Shown: positions 35,095-44,460, counted from the stretch's first letter. The stretch is DNA of 64,000 nucleotides from Sphingomonas metalli (GCF_014641735.1 NZ_BMIH01000002.1:372001-436000); one strand, 5' to 3'. Notes: generated by a model not told the origin, from the letters alone. Made by a program: numbers and translations.

Positions 35095-35250
35095 CGCTCC
35101 AACTCTCCTGCCAGCCGAAGGCTGACGGAAGGGGCAAGCACGGCGCGTATCGACTGGACACCCCCGCCCTCCCCCTCCGACGCGCCGGAGCGCGCCACCT
35201 CTCCCTGGCGGGGAGGATCGGCTAGAGCGGCAGCGGCCCGCGCCGCCCGG

Positions 35251-36057
35251 TCACACCTCGCCCATGGAGGAGCGCGTATCGTCCAGCGCCAGCTGCACCA
35301 GCTGGTGCATCGCCGCCGCCGCCGCCTCGCCATCGGCCGCGGCCACCGCGTCGAACACCCGCACATGGTCGGGCAGCGGGTCGCGCGGCAGCGCGCGGCC
35401 GCGATGCTTGAACTGCGTCGTCCAATTGACCGCGGCGCCGATGCTGGCGCTCAGCGTCAGCAGCACGCCGTTGCCGCTCGCCCGCAGCAGGACCTCGTGA
35501 AACTCGCGATCCGCGGCGCGGCCGGCCTCGGTCGCGAGCGTGTGGCGCCGCATCCGGGCGAGCGCGTCGCGGAGCGCCTTCACATCGGCCTTGTCGCGCC
35601 GCTCGGCCGCCAGCCGCGCCGCGGCCGGCTCCACGATCGCGCGGAGTTCGAACAGGTCGCGCACATAGGTCGCGTCTGGCTCGCCGCCCTCGAATGCCCA
35701 GGCGAGCACCGTCGGATCGAGCAGGTTCCAGCGGCTGCGCGGCAGCACGCGCGTCCCCGCCTTGGGCCGGCTCTCGACCAGCCCCTTGGCGGTCAGCACC
35801 TGCACCGCCTCGCGATAGGCCCCGCGCGAGACGTTGAGGGCTTCGGCATTCTCGACCTCGCCGGTCAGGCGCTCGCCCGGCGCGATCTGGCCGGACATGA
35901 TCGCGGTGCCGAGGTACCGCGCCACCGCCCCGCGCAGGCGCCGGCCGGAGCCGCGCGGAAGGCGCTTGGCGCCATCGTCATCCGCTTCCAGATCCTCTCC
36001 GGCGCCCACGTCCGCATCCTCTTCGAGACCGATCGCCCCGGTCGTGGCACTGGTCAT
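35251..36057 (-). CDS. GntR family regulator with FCD domain (FadR subfamily)
   Basis: A 268-residue repressor-type regulator. The winged helix lies at about residues 42-105 (LGTAIMSGQIAPGERLTGEV, then LNVSRGAYREAVQVLTAKGLV) and the all-helical FCD ligand domain at 125-255, with the ELRAIVEPAAARLAAER and REFHEVLLRASGN helices that hold metal and acidic-sugar ligands. Members often sense hexuronates (UxuR/ExuR) or other sugar acids, fitting glucuronate from GH115. The first 32 residues are very acidic and unusual. It is divergent from the xylanase gene; a TACAACAG half-site near 36213 may be its target, weakly supported. Confidence 0.9.
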   Translation of the reverse strand: MTSATTGAIGLEEDADVGAGEDLEADDDGAKRLPRGSGRRLRGAVARYLGTAIMSGQIAPGERLTGEVENAEALNVSRGAYREAVQVLTAKGLVESRPKAGTRVLPRSRWNLLDPTVLAWAFEGGEPDATYVRDLFELRAIVEPAAARLAAERRDKADVKALRDALARMRRHTLATEAGRAADREFHEVLLRASGNGVLLTLSASIGAAVNWTTQFKHRGRALPRDPLPDHVRVFDAVAAADGEAAAAAMHQLVQLALDDTRSSMGEV

Positions 36058-36233
36058 GTCGGCACCCTCCCCCGCGCTTATGGCTGCGCGTCATCAAGAT
36101 CATAGCAGGCCGCCACCGGAGTGTAACGCCAGCCGCCCCGCCCCGTTTCCTGCTCCTTCCGCATCGCAAGATTTCAGTGGCTTGCGCTAGCTTGCCCGCT
36201 CTTTACTACTCTTACAACAGCTTGGGAGAGGTT

Positions 36234-37382
36234 ATGACCGGATCGGACTGGACTCGGCGGGAGCAGCTTGCCGCGCTCGCCGGCGGGCTTGCCGCCGCGG
36301 CGCTGCCGGCGCGCGTGCTGGCACAGGCGGGGGGCGCCCTGCCCGTTAGCGATCCCGGCGCCGGACCGTCGCTGCGCCAGCTGGCGGCGGAGAAGGGCAT
36401 CCTGTTCGGCAGCGCGGTCAGCGGTCGCCGCGCCTCGCCCTTCGACGATCCCGCCTATCGTGACATCCTCATCCGCGAATGCGGCGTGATCGTCCCCGAG
36501 AACGAGATGAAGCTCTATGTGGTGGGCGGCGATCCGAAGCGGCCGAACTTCGCGCCCGCCGACCGGCTGGCGGCCTTCGCCCGCACCAACGGGATGAAGC
36601 TGCGCGGGCATACGCTGTTATGGAATCGGGTCGAATATATGCCCGCCCCGCTCGCCGCCCAGATCCGCGCCGCCGGGCCGGAGCGCTGGCTGCGCGACTA
36701 TATCGCCCGCGTCTGCACCCATTTTCCCCAGGTCTATTCGTGGGACGTCGTCAACGAGACGATCGATCCCAAGACCGGCGGGCTGCGCGACACCGTCTTC
36801 ACCCAGACGCTCGGCTTCGACGCGCTGCGCATCGCCTATGAGGCGGCGCGCGAACATGCTCCCCGGGCCCAGCGGGTCTATAACGACTATATGTCGTGGG
36901 AGCGCGGCAACGAGACTCATCGCGCCGGCGTGCTGCGCCTTCTCGAACAGTTCCGGGCGAAGAACGTCCCCGTCGATGCGCTCGGTATCCAGAGCCATAT
37001 CGGCACCGATGGCGACCATTCGGATGCGCAGCGGCGCGACTGGATGCAGTTCGTCGATCGCGTCACCGACATGGGCTACCGCCTGCTGATCACCGAGTTC
37101 GACGTGAACGACAAGAGCCTGACCGGCGACATCGCCAAACGCGATGCGGAGGTGGCGGCGATCGCGAAGGACTATCTCGACCGGATGCTGTCCTATCGGC
37201 AGCTCGACCAGCTGCTGTTCTGGGGCATGATCGACAAGTACAGCTGGCTGCAGGGCTTCACGCCCCGGCCCGACAAGCTGCCGCAGCGCCCGCTGCCCTA
37301 TGACGCCGCCTATCGGCCCAAGCCGCTGGGTGCCGCCGTCGCTGCCGCGCTCCGCGCCGCCCCTGCCCGAGGAGTTGCCTGA
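36234..37382 (+). CDS. GH10 endo-1,4-beta-xylanase
   Basis: A 382-residue GH10 enzyme cutting the xylan backbone. It has an export signal with an RR pair (TRREQLAALAGGLAAAALPARVLA), possibly Tat. Motifs are ILFGSAVSGRR, the ECGVIVPENEMKLYVV segment (substrate site Glu/Lys), GHTLLWN, VYSWDVVNETIDP with the acid/base Glu (about residue 174) and LLITEFDVND with the nucleophile Glu (about 288). QLLFWGMIDKYSWL closes the barrel. The ATG at 36234 follows GGGAGAGG. Its stop overlaps the GH43 start by one base, so the two form an operon; it is divergent from the GntR/FCD gene. Confidence 0.96.
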   Translation: MTGSDWTRREQLAALAGGLAAAALPARVLAQAGGALPVSDPGAGPSLRQLAAEKGILFGSAVSGRRASPFDDPAYRDILIRECGVIVPENEMKLYVVGGDPKRPNFAPADRLAAFARTNGMKLRGHTLLWNRVEYMPAPLAAQIRAAGPERWLRDYIARVCTHFPQVYSWDVVNETIDPKTGGLRDTVFTQTLGFDALRIAYEAAREHAPRAQRVYNDYMSWERGNETHRAGVLRLLEQFRAKNVPVDALGIQSHIGTDGDHSDAQRRDWMQFVDRVTDMGYRLLITEFDVNDKSLTGDIAKRDAEVAAIAKDYLDRMLSYRQLDQLLFWGMIDKYSWLQGFTPRPDKLPQRPLPYDAAYRPKPLGAAVAAALRAAPARGVA

Positions 37383-39031
37383 TGAAGTTCCTGTCCTTCG
37401 CGGCCGCCGCCGCCACCCTGCTCCTCGCCGGCACCGCCGCCGCGCAGACCGCCCGGTTCGAGGAGTTCCGCTATGACGGCCGCGCGCCCGACGGGGTGCA
37501 GGCGGGGCCGGGCGAATATCGCAACCCGGTCGTTTCGGGCTATTATCCCGATCCCTCGGTGACGCGGGTCGGCGACGACTATTATCTCGTCAACTCGTCC
37601 TTCGCCCATTATCCGGGCCTGCCGATCTTCAGGTCGAAGGATCTGGTGAACTGGGTGCAGATCGGCAACGCGATCGACCGCCCCACCCAGCTCGACTTCA
37701 CCGGCCGCGGCGTGTCGGAAGCGGTGTTCGCGCCCGACATCACCTTCCACGACGGCACCTTCTACATCGTCAACACCTGCGTGTCGTGCAAAGGCAATTT
37801 CGTCATCACCGCCAAAAACCCGGCCGGCCCCTGGTCCGACCCGATCTGGCTGCCCTTCGAGGGGATCGACCCCTCCATCTACTGGGAGGGAGACAGGGCC
37901 TATATCGTCAACAACCGCGCCCCCGCCGAGCCGGCCCGCTACGACGGGCACCGCGCCATCTGGGTGCAGGAATATGACTGGCGCGCCGGCAAGATGGTCG
38001 GCGAGAGCACCCAGCTGATCAATGGCGGCGTCGACCTGTCCAAGAAGCCGGTGTGGATCGAGGGTCCGCACATCTTCCTGAAGGACGGCTGGTATTATCT
38101 GACCGCGGCGGAAGGCGGCACCAGCGTCAACCATTCGCAGGTCGTCTTCCGGTCGAAGTCGCTGCGCGGTCCGTTCACGCCCTTTGCCGGCAATCCGATC
38201 CTGACCCAGCGCGACATGCCCGCCGACCGCGCGCACCCGGTCAGCGCCGCGGGCCATGCCGAACTGGTCCAGACGCAGAAGGGCGACTGGTGGGCGACCT
38301 TCCTCGCCACCCGCCCCTATGCGGACGACTTCTACAATATCGGCCGCGAGACCTTCCTGCTCCCCGTCACCTGGCGCGACGGCTGGCCGATCATCCTCGA
38401 CAAGGGGAAAGCGGTGCCGCTGACCCATGCGCTTCCCGATCTGCCGCGCGGCGCGAAGCCCAAGCTGCCGACCAGCGGCGACTTCGGCTATGTCGACGGC
38501 TTCGACGGCGACCGGCTGGCGATGCAGTGGATCGGCATCCGCACGCCCAAGACGCCTTTCTACTCCGTGAAGGGCGGCGCGCTGGAGCTCGGCAGCGGCG
38601 CGGCGCTCGGCGACCAGAGCGGCGTCCCCGCCTTTGTCGGCCGGCGCCAGCAACATGCGATCGCCACCGTCTCCACGGTGGTGCGCTTCACTCCGACCAA
38701 GGACGGCGCCCGCGCCGGCCTCGCCGCGGTGCAGAGCGACAGGAACAACCTGTTCTTCGGCATCACCCGCATCGCCGGCAAACCGATGATCGCGCTTTAC
38801 ACCCGCGACCAGAGCGCGGCCGAGACGCTGGTCGCCTCCGCCCCGATCGATCCCAAGGGGCCGGTGACGCTCCGCATCCGCTTCGACCGCGGCACCGCCA
38901 GCTTCGACTGGCAGGCGGGCGGCGCGATGCAGACGCTGAAACAGGGCGTCGACACCCGCCTGCTCAGCACCCAGCGCGCCGGCGGGTTCGTAGGCACGGT
39001 GGTCGGGCCGTTCGCCTATACGCCGGGGTAA
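37382..39031 (+). CDS. GH43 family glycosidase, secreted (xylosidase/arabinofuranosidase)
   Basis: A 549-residue enzyme with signal peptide MKFLSFAAAAATLLLAGTAAAQ. The propeller begins PVVSGYYPDPSVTRVGDDYYLV (catalytic Asp), with PFEGIDPSIYWEGD (modulator Asp) and KPVWIEGPHIFLKDG (acid Glu). From about residue 360 a concanavalin-like domain (FGYVDGFDGDRLAMQWIG...) typical of larger GH43 proteins follows. It is in one operon with the xylanase, the two sharing the TGATG overlap. It probably removes xylose or arabinose from xylooligosaccharides in the periplasm. A tandem repeat follows immediately. Confidence 0.92.
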   Translation: MKFLSFAAAAATLLLAGTAAAQTARFEEFRYDGRAPDGVQAGPGEYRNPVVSGYYPDPSVTRVGDDYYLVNSSFAHYPGLPIFRSKDLVNWVQIGNAIDRPTQLDFTGRGVSEAVFAPDITFHDGTFYIVNTCVSCKGNFVITAKNPAGPWSDPIWLPFEGIDPSIYWEGDRAYIVNNRAPAEPARYDGHRAIWVQEYDWRAGKMVGESTQLINGGVDLSKKPVWIEGPHIFLKDGWYYLTAAEGGTSVNHSQVVFRSKSLRGPFTPFAGNPILTQRDMPADRAHPVSAAGHAELVQTQKGDWWATFLATRPYADDFYNIGRETFLLPVTWRDGWPIILDKGKAVPLTHALPDLPRGAKPKLPTSGDFGYVDGFDGDRLAMQWIGIRTPKTPFYSVKGGALELGSGAALGDQSGVPAFVGRRQQHAIATVSTVVRFTPTKDGARAGLAAVQSDRNNLFFGITRIAGKPMIALYTRDQSAAETLVASAPIDPKGPVTLRIRFDRGTASFDWQAGGAMQTLKQGVDTRLLSTQRAGGFVGTVVGPFAYTPG

Positions 39032-39060
39032 AAAGGATCAGCCCCCGCCTCCCCGCCCCG

Positions 39061-39132
39061 ATCGTCATCCCAGCCCCAATCGTCATCCCAGCCCCAATCG
39101 TCATCCCAGCCCCAATCGTCATCCCAGCGAAG
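39061..39132. repeat. 18-bp tandem repeat, four units
   Basis: The unit ATCGTCATCCCAGCCCCA occurs three times exactly (39061-39114), then a fourth copy changes into the REP-like arm ATCGTCATCCCAGCGAAG. The array looks like slippage expansion of the outer end of that repeat. It has no spacers and is not a CRISPR. Confidence 0.95.
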
Positions 39133-39196
39133 GCTGGGATCTTCGGCAACCGTTAGCCCGCCAGTCGCCAGAGGCCCCAGCCTTCGCTGGGGCGAC
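39115..39196. repeat. REP-like inverted repeat, CCCAGCGAAGGCTGGG family
   Basis: Left arm GTCATCCCAGCGAAGGCTGG, right arm CCCCAGCCTTCGCTGGGGCG, separated by about 30 bases. It lies between two same-strand GH43 genes. Confidence 0.88.
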
Positions 39197-39236
39197 GAAC
39201 TCGGGGCAGCGCTCATCTCACATGACAGGAAACGAC

Positions 39237-40796
39237 ATGCGCCTCGCCCTGCTCGCGACCGCCCTTCTCTCCACCGGCGCGCTCGCGCAGGCGTGGCAGT
39301 CCGACCGCGGCGACGGCAGCTATGCCAATCCGCCGCTCTATGCCGACTATCCCGATCCCGACATCATCCGGGTCGGGCGCGATTTCTATTTCATCACCAC
39401 CACCTTCGCGAACGTGCCGGGGCTCACCATCATGACCTCGCGCGACCTCGTGAACTGGCGCTTCGTCGGCCATGTCATCGACAGGCTGGAGGGGCGGCCC
39501 GAATATGAGCTGAAGGATGGCGGCGCCTATCGCCGCGGCATCTTCGCCCCCAGCCTGCGCTATCGCGACGGGGTCTTCTACATCGCCGTGACGCCGGTGG
39601 GCGAGCCGACCCGCATCTATCGCTCGCGCGACATCCGCGGCCCCTGGACGATGAACCGGCTGAGCGAGGAGGCGTTCGATCCCGGCCTGTTCTTCGACAC
39701 CGACGGCAGCGCCTATATCGTCACCTCCGCCATGGCGGACGGCACCGCGACGCTGCTGACGCTCGACCGCGACCTGAAGACAATCACCGCCAGCAGGGCG
39801 GTCCACTTCAACAAGGGCGCGGAGGGGTCGAAGGTCGTCAAGCGCGGCGAGTATTACTACATCTTCAACTCGATCCCGCGCCGGCTGGGCATGACCGTGT
39901 CGCGTGCGCGCAGCCTCAATGGCCCATGGGAGACGCGCGACCAGATCGACGACAGGACGGGCGGGCACCAGGGCGCGATCGTCGACCTGCCCGACGGGCG
40001 CGACTATGGCTTCGTCATGGTCGATGCCGGTGCGATCGGGCGGATGACCAACATCAGCCCGATCTACTGGCGGGACGGCTGGCCCTATTGGGGCACGCCC
40101 GACGCTCCCAATCGCGTCCCTGCCACCGCGCGCAAGCCGATCCAGGGCGAGGCGCCCGCGCAACTCCCCGCCTCCGACGATTTCGGCGCGCGCACGCTGG
40201 GGCTGCAATGGCAGTGGAACCATAATCCCCTGCCCGGCCGCTGGTCGCTTGCCGAACGGCCCGGCTGGCTGCGCCTCCGCGCCGTGCAAGGGCAGACGAT
40301 CTGGGACGCGCGCAACACGCTGGTGCAGAAGGGGCAGGGCCCGGTCAGCCGCGGCGAGGTGGTGATCGACGCCAGCCACATCGCCCGCGGCGACCAGTGC
40401 GGCTTCGGCACCTTCGGAAAGTATAACGGCCATATCGCGATCGGCCGCGATGCTGGCGGACGGCTGATGCTAACCATGCGCGTCGTCGAGGATGTCGTGG
40501 CGGACGAGGGGCGCACCACGCAGAAGACCGACACCCGCGTCGCCGCCGTGCCGCTGACGGGATCGCGCGTGTCGCTGCGCACCGACATGGACTACCGCAC
40601 GAACCTCGCCCGGGTCGCCTACAGCCTCGACGGACAGCGCTGGACGGACCTCGGCGGCACCTTCCCGCTCGCCTATGACTGGCGGACCGGGACCTTCCAG
40701 GGGCAGCAATATGCGCTGTTCTGCTACAATCCCGCCGGCCGCGGCGGGTGGATGGACGTGGACCGGTTCACGCTGTCGGGAGCGGAGCGAAAGTAG
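39237..40796 (+). CDS. GH43 family glycosidase, secreted
   Basis: A 519-residue GH43 enzyme with signal peptide MRLALLATALLSTGALAQ. Catalytic sites are DYPDPDIIRVGRDFYF, AFDPGLFFDTDGSAY and the Glu of FNKGAEGSKVVKR. From about residue 315 a C-terminal concanavalin-like domain follows (DDFGARTLGLQWQWNHNP). The domain order resembles that of the preceding GH43, but the two differ in the middle blades, so they probably act on different linkages (xylose vs arabinose). The ATG at 39237 has CAGGAAAC before it; 39222 is an alternative. A repeat separates it from the preceding GH43. Confidence 0.92.
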   Translation: MRLALLATALLSTGALAQAWQSDRGDGSYANPPLYADYPDPDIIRVGRDFYFITTTFANVPGLTIMTSRDLVNWRFVGHVIDRLEGRPEYELKDGGAYRRGIFAPSLRYRDGVFYIAVTPVGEPTRIYRSRDIRGPWTMNRLSEEAFDPGLFFDTDGSAYIVTSAMADGTATLLTLDRDLKTITASRAVHFNKGAEGSKVVKRGEYYYIFNSIPRRLGMTVSRARSLNGPWETRDQIDDRTGGHQGAIVDLPDGRDYGFVMVDAGAIGRMTNISPIYWRDGWPYWGTPDAPNRVPATARKPIQGEAPAQLPASDDFGARTLGLQWQWNHNPLPGRWSLAERPGWLRLRAVQGQTIWDARNTLVQKGQGPVSRGEVVIDASHIARGDQCGFGTFGKYNGHIAIGRDAGGRLMLTMRVVEDVVADEGRTTQKTDTRVAAVPLTGSRVSLRTDMDYRTNLARVAYSLDGQRWTDLGGTFPLAYDWRTGTFQGQQYALFCYNPAGRGGWMDVDRFTLSGAERK

Positions 40797-40816
40797 CGCT
40801 GCCGCCCCCCTGCATC

Positions 40817-40898
40817 GTCACCCCAGCGAAGGCTGGGGTCTCCCGCTTGGTTGGCGTTGCGCTTCCCACAGGGAGACCCCAGCCTGCGCTGGGGTGAC
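40817..40898. repeat. REP-like inverted repeat, CCCAGCGAAGGCTGGG family
   Basis: Arms GTCACCCCAGCGAAGGCTGG and CCAGCCTGCGCTGGGGTGAC, between convergent stops at 40796 and 40932. Probably a transcription barrier between operons. Confidence 0.88.
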
Positions 40899-40931
40899 GA
40901 TTAAGGCTGGGCAGTGGGGGGCCTATTCCCC

Positions 40932-42878
40932 CTACTTCACCGCCGCCTCGAACCCCGGCAGCGTCAGCCCCGCATCGTCGAACACGTTGACGCTCGGCGC
41001 ATCGGCCCAGGCATAGCGCACCCTGGTCGCGCCGTTCGCGCCCGCCAGCCGCACCGTCTGCCCCTCGACCCGCGCGTCGGCGTAGCGGCACGAGCCCGCC
41101 GCCGCGCCGCACAGCTCGAAACCGATCGCCCGGTCGCTACCGGTGGCGTGCAGCGCGCCCGTCACGCCGGTGAAGCTGACCGAGACGCTGCCGTCCTGCT
41201 CCCGCCGCGCGCCGGCCAGCGCCGGGCCCGAGGGGCTGATCGCCTCGCCCAGGACGCGCGCGCGCATCACCCGCGCCAGCCTTACGCCGACCTCGTGCTT
41301 CTCGCCCGGATGGATGTCGCGCGGATCGCCCAGGTCGAGCGCGACGGCGAGGCCGGACCGACCATCGGCCTCCGCCACCCGGCGCTGCACATCGCGCAGC
41401 CAGCCCCAGCCGCTCTCGCCGGGCGCCTTCGCCAGCGCGCCATAATTGGCGAGCTGGACGATCGCGAAAGGCATTTGCGGGCTGGCGAAGCGGGCGCGCC
41501 AGCCCTTCATCAGCTCGCTCAGCCGCGTGTCATAGCCGGGCAGCCCGGTGTCGCTCTCGCCCTGATACCAGGCGACGCCGGCCAGCGGCATCCCGCCCAG
41601 CGCCACGATCATGCCGTTGTAGAGGGTGCCGACGCCGTTGATGTCGTCCCATGGCACGCGCGGCGCACCGCCCGTCAGCCGTTTGGCGATCGCATAGCGC
41701 CAGCTATCGCCGAGCGGGATCGAGCTGCCGTCGGCGAAGGTGATCCGCATCGTCTCGGCCGGGCCGGTCATGCCTCCAAAGGCATAGACGTCGTCGTCGT
41801 TGACCGTGATGACGTTCCGCCCCGGCTTCAGCACGCCTTCCGCCAGCGCATAGGTGCGCGCCTGTCCGGCGAGGCTGCTGCCGCCGACGCCGACGCCGTT
41901 CACCCAGGTGCGGTCGGCATCGTCGACCATCCCGATCGACAGCATCGCCGGTCCGCGCGCCTGGGCGGGCGTGACGGTGATCTCACGCTGATACCAGATC
42001 ATGCCGTTGTAATCGGCCAGTTCCGGCACGCCCCATTCCTCGAAGTGCGAGAAGCGCAGCACGGGTTTCCAGTCGAGCGCGGCGTCGGGCTGCCACGGCT
42101 CGCGCCCCGTCGCGTCGCCGCTGCCGGCGCGCCACCACGCCTCCCACCGGCCCGAGGCGCGACGTTCCGCGGCCGCGGGGTCGCGCGCGTAGAGGGCCAG
42201 AAGGTCCGCCTCCTCGCCCAGCCCCGCCGCGCGCTGCCCGGCCGGGGTCAGCCACGCGCTGATCCGCGATCCGCCCCAGCTGGCATGGACCGCCCCCACC
42301 GGCACGTCCGGTGCGGCGCGGCGCAGCGCCTGCGCCATGTAGAAACAGGCCGCCGAGAAGCCGGGAATGTTGCCTTGATCGGCAGCGGCCCAGCGCGGCG
42401 TGTCGCGGAACGTGTCGAGCGGCGCGGCGGAGCTGCGCTTGGTGATGGTGACCAGCCGCAGCTTGGGATCGAGCGGCGGGTTGGCGTCCGGAATCCAGCT
42501 CTGCGCCACGCCGACCGGCATCTCCATATTGCTCTGGCCCGAGCAGAGATAGACGTCGCCCACCATCAGGTCGCGCGCGACCAACGCCCCACTCGGCGCG
42601 GCGATGCTGAGGTCATAGGGGCCGCCGGCGGGCAGCGCGGGCAGCTCCGCCTTGAACCGTCCGTCGCGGTCGGTGCGCGTCGTCACCGTCTTGCCGCCGA
42701 GCGCGATCAGCACCGGTTCGTTGGGCGAGGCGGTGCCGCTGATCGGGATCGGCCGCCCGCGCTGGAGCACCGCATGGTCGCCGATGATCCCGTCGAGCCG
42801 CGGCGCCGCCAGCGCCGGCGCGGCGAGCACGCCCGAAAGAGCCGCAGACAAGAACAGGGTCGTCAGGCCACGCGCCAT
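40932..42878 (-). CDS. SGNH-type acetylesterase (sialate O-acetylesterase-like)
   Basis: A 648-residue secreted protein (signal MARGLTTLFLSAALSGVLAAPALA). After an N-terminal beta-domain comes VYLCSGQSNMEMP with the Ser of the SGNH fold, then GAVHASWGGSRISAWL and AWYQGESDTGLPGYD, with the Asp/His pair late in GDPRDIHPGEKHE. A carbohydrate-binding-like insertion (about residues 220-380) lies in the middle. The family is named for sialic acid, but in xylan loci these proteins act as acetylxylan esterases. It is last in the minus operon TonB receptor - halogenase - esterase. No sialic-acid genes are present, which favours a xylan acetyl role. Confidence 0.86.
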   Translation of the reverse strand: MARGLTTLFLSAALSGVLAAPALAAPRLDGIIGDHAVLQRGRPIPISGTASPNEPVLIALGGKTVTTRTDRDGRFKAELPALPAGGPYDLSIAAPSGALVARDLMVGDVYLCSGQSNMEMPVGVAQSWIPDANPPLDPKLRLVTITKRSSAAPLDTFRDTPRWAAADQGNIPGFSAACFYMAQALRRAAPDVPVGAVHASWGGSRISAWLTPAGQRAAGLGEEADLLALYARDPAAAERRASGRWEAWWRAGSGDATGREPWQPDAALDWKPVLRFSHFEEWGVPELADYNGMIWYQREITVTPAQARGPAMLSIGMVDDADRTWVNGVGVGGSSLAGQARTYALAEGVLKPGRNVITVNDDDVYAFGGMTGPAETMRITFADGSSIPLGDSWRYAIAKRLTGGAPRVPWDDINGVGTLYNGMIVALGGMPLAGVAWYQGESDTGLPGYDTRLSELMKGWRARFASPQMPFAIVQLANYGALAKAPGESGWGWLRDVQRRVAEADGRSGLAVALDLGDPRDIHPGEKHEVGVRLARVMRARVLGEAISPSGPALAGARREQDGSVSVSFTGVTGALHATGSDRAIGFELCGAAAGSCRYADARVEGQTVRLAGANGATRVRYAWADAPSVNVFDDAGLTLPGFEAAVK

Positions 42879-42912
42879 AATGCGTCTCCGGTCGGGGGTT
42901 CGAAAGGGAAGA

Positions 42913-44460
42913 TCAGATGGTGGGCAGACCGCGCTCGACGATCTTGCGGATCAGGTCGCGATGCCGCGGCAGGCCGGCGAGCAGCTTCGCGGTCATCGCA
43001 TCGTTCTCGCGCCGCGCACGCCCGGCCATCACCGTTTCGGCGGCCAGGCTGCCGGGCGGCACCGCGGTACGCTGGCCCATGCCGTAGAGGACATATTGGT
43101 AGCTGGCGGCGGGGAACACCTCCTCCACCCGGTCCAGCTCGTCATGCATCCACGGCACCTGCCAGCGCCACAGCTCCATCAGCGCGTTCAGCCGGTCGGG
43201 CATCGTCTCGGGCCGGGCATTGTCGCGCCAGAAATCGCTGTCCGTGCGCTGCGTCAGCGCATAGTGCAGCTTGAGGAAATCGACGATCCGCCCCCAACGG
43301 TACAGCGTCGTCTCGTTGAACCGCCGCGCCACCGTGTCCATCACCTCGCGACAGGCGGGCATCTGCTCGGCGATCAGCTTTGCCGACAGCTCGATCAGCA
43401 CGATCGCCGAGGCTTCGAGCGGTTCGAGGAAGCCGGCCGCCAGCCCGACGGCCACGCAATTGCCCTGCCAGAACCGCTCGCGATGCCCGGCCCGGATCGA
43501 CAGCCTGCGCACCGGCAGGTCGCGCCCCGCCTCGCCCAGATAGGCGCGCAGCTCGCGCTCGGCGTCATCCACATCGATATGGCTGCTGGAAAAGACATGG
43601 CCGACGCCGCGCCGGCTCTGCACGCCGATATCCCAGATCCAGCCGGCGCTCTGCGCGGTCGAGATGGTGTGCGAGGCGATCGGCGCATCCGCCGCGTCAT
43701 AGGGCACCTGGATCGCCAGCGCCGTGTCGCAGAACAGCACGTCGCCCAGCGGCCTGAACGGCACGCCCATCGCCTCGCCCAGCAGGAGCGCGCGAAAGCC
43801 GGTGCAGTCGACGAACAGGTCGCCCGCAATCTCGCCCGCCTGCTCGGTGCGCACCGCGGCGATGTCGCCATTCTCCGCCATCACCGGCTCGGTCACGTCG
43901 GCCAGCACATGGCGCACGCCCAGCTTGTCGCAGCAATGCCGGCGCAGGAAGTCGGCGAACCTGCCCGCATCCAGATGATAGGCGTAGTTCGCCAGCGCCT
44001 CGTACTCGGGCGTCGCGATCGTCTTGGGGGCGAGGCCCTCGTCGCAGATCCGCCCCTGCGGCGTCACCGCGTCGCAGAAGTTGGTCGCGCCCTCTTCCCC
44101 CGCCAGCCAATGGGCGGCAAGGTTCACCTGCGCGAAGCCCTGCGGCATCATCAGCGGGTGGTAATAGCCGTCGTCTGCCGCGCCGGTGACCCAGCGGTTG
44201 AAGCGCGCGCCCTGCTTGAACGACGCGTCGCACTCGCGGAAGAAATCGGTCTCTGAGACGCCCATCTTGCGCAGCGTATTGCGCAGCGTCGGCCAGGTCC
44301 CCTCGCCCACGCCGATGATCGGGACATTGGGCGATTCGACCAGCGTCACGGTAAAGCCGTGCGCGCGGCGGCCCTGATGGCGCGCGGCGATCACGCCGGC
44401 GGTCAGCCAGCCAGCGGTGCCTCCCCCGACGATGACGATATGGTTGATCGGCTGCACCAT
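42913..44460 (-). CDS. flavin-dependent tryptophan-halogenase-like protein
   Basis: A 515-residue FAD-dependent halogenase-family protein. GGGTAGW (residues 12-18) is the FAD loop, Lys82 (in SFKQGARF) matches the catalytic Lys of PrnA/RebH, and FLEPLEAS holds the Glu that assists it. The diagnostic W-x-W-x-I-P is WIWDIG here (residues 274-279): both Trp are kept but Pro is Gly. The protein lies in one operon between a TonB receptor and an acetylesterase, as is common for these proteins in Caulobacterales, Sphingomonads and Xanthomonads. Related members halogenate free indoles, but the native substrate in glycan operons is unknown. No flavin reductase gene is near. Confidence 0.88.
   Translation of the reverse strand: MVQPINHIVIVGGGTAGWLTAGVIAARHQGRRAHGFTVTLVESPNVPIIGVGEGTWPTLRNTLRKMGVSETDFFRECDASFKQGARFNRWVTGAADDGYYHPLMMPQGFAQVNLAAHWLAGEEGATNFCDAVTPQGRICDEGLAPKTIATPEYEALANYAYHLDAGRFADFLRRHCCDKLGVRHVLADVTEPVMAENGDIAAVRTEQAGEIAGDLFVDCTGFRALLLGEAMGVPFRPLGDVLFCDTALAIQVPYDAADAPIASHTISTAQSAGWIWDIGVQSRRGVGHVFSSSHIDVDDAERELRAYLGEAGRDLPVRRLSIRAGHRERFWQGNCVAVGLAAGFLEPLEASAIVLIELSAKLIAEQMPACREVMDTVARRFNETTLYRWGRIVDFLKLHYALTQRTDSDFWRDNARPETMPDRLNALMELWRWQVPWMHDELDRVEEVFPAASYQYVLYGMGQRTAVPPGSLAAETVMAGRARRENDAMTAKLLAGLPRHRDLIRKIVERGLPTI

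Noticed and set aside
39061..39132. Possible CRISPR array
   Set aside because: The repeats are direct and contiguous without spacers, and no cas gene is in the window.
40932..42878. Sialic acid metabolism
   Set aside because: No nan genes (lyase, kinase, epimerase) occur; the sialate O-acetylesterase-like name reflects only the fold.
42913..44460. Halogenase as the marker of a natural-product cluster
   Set aside because: No NRPS, PKS, regulator or exporter is near; its operon partners are a TonB receptor and an esterase.
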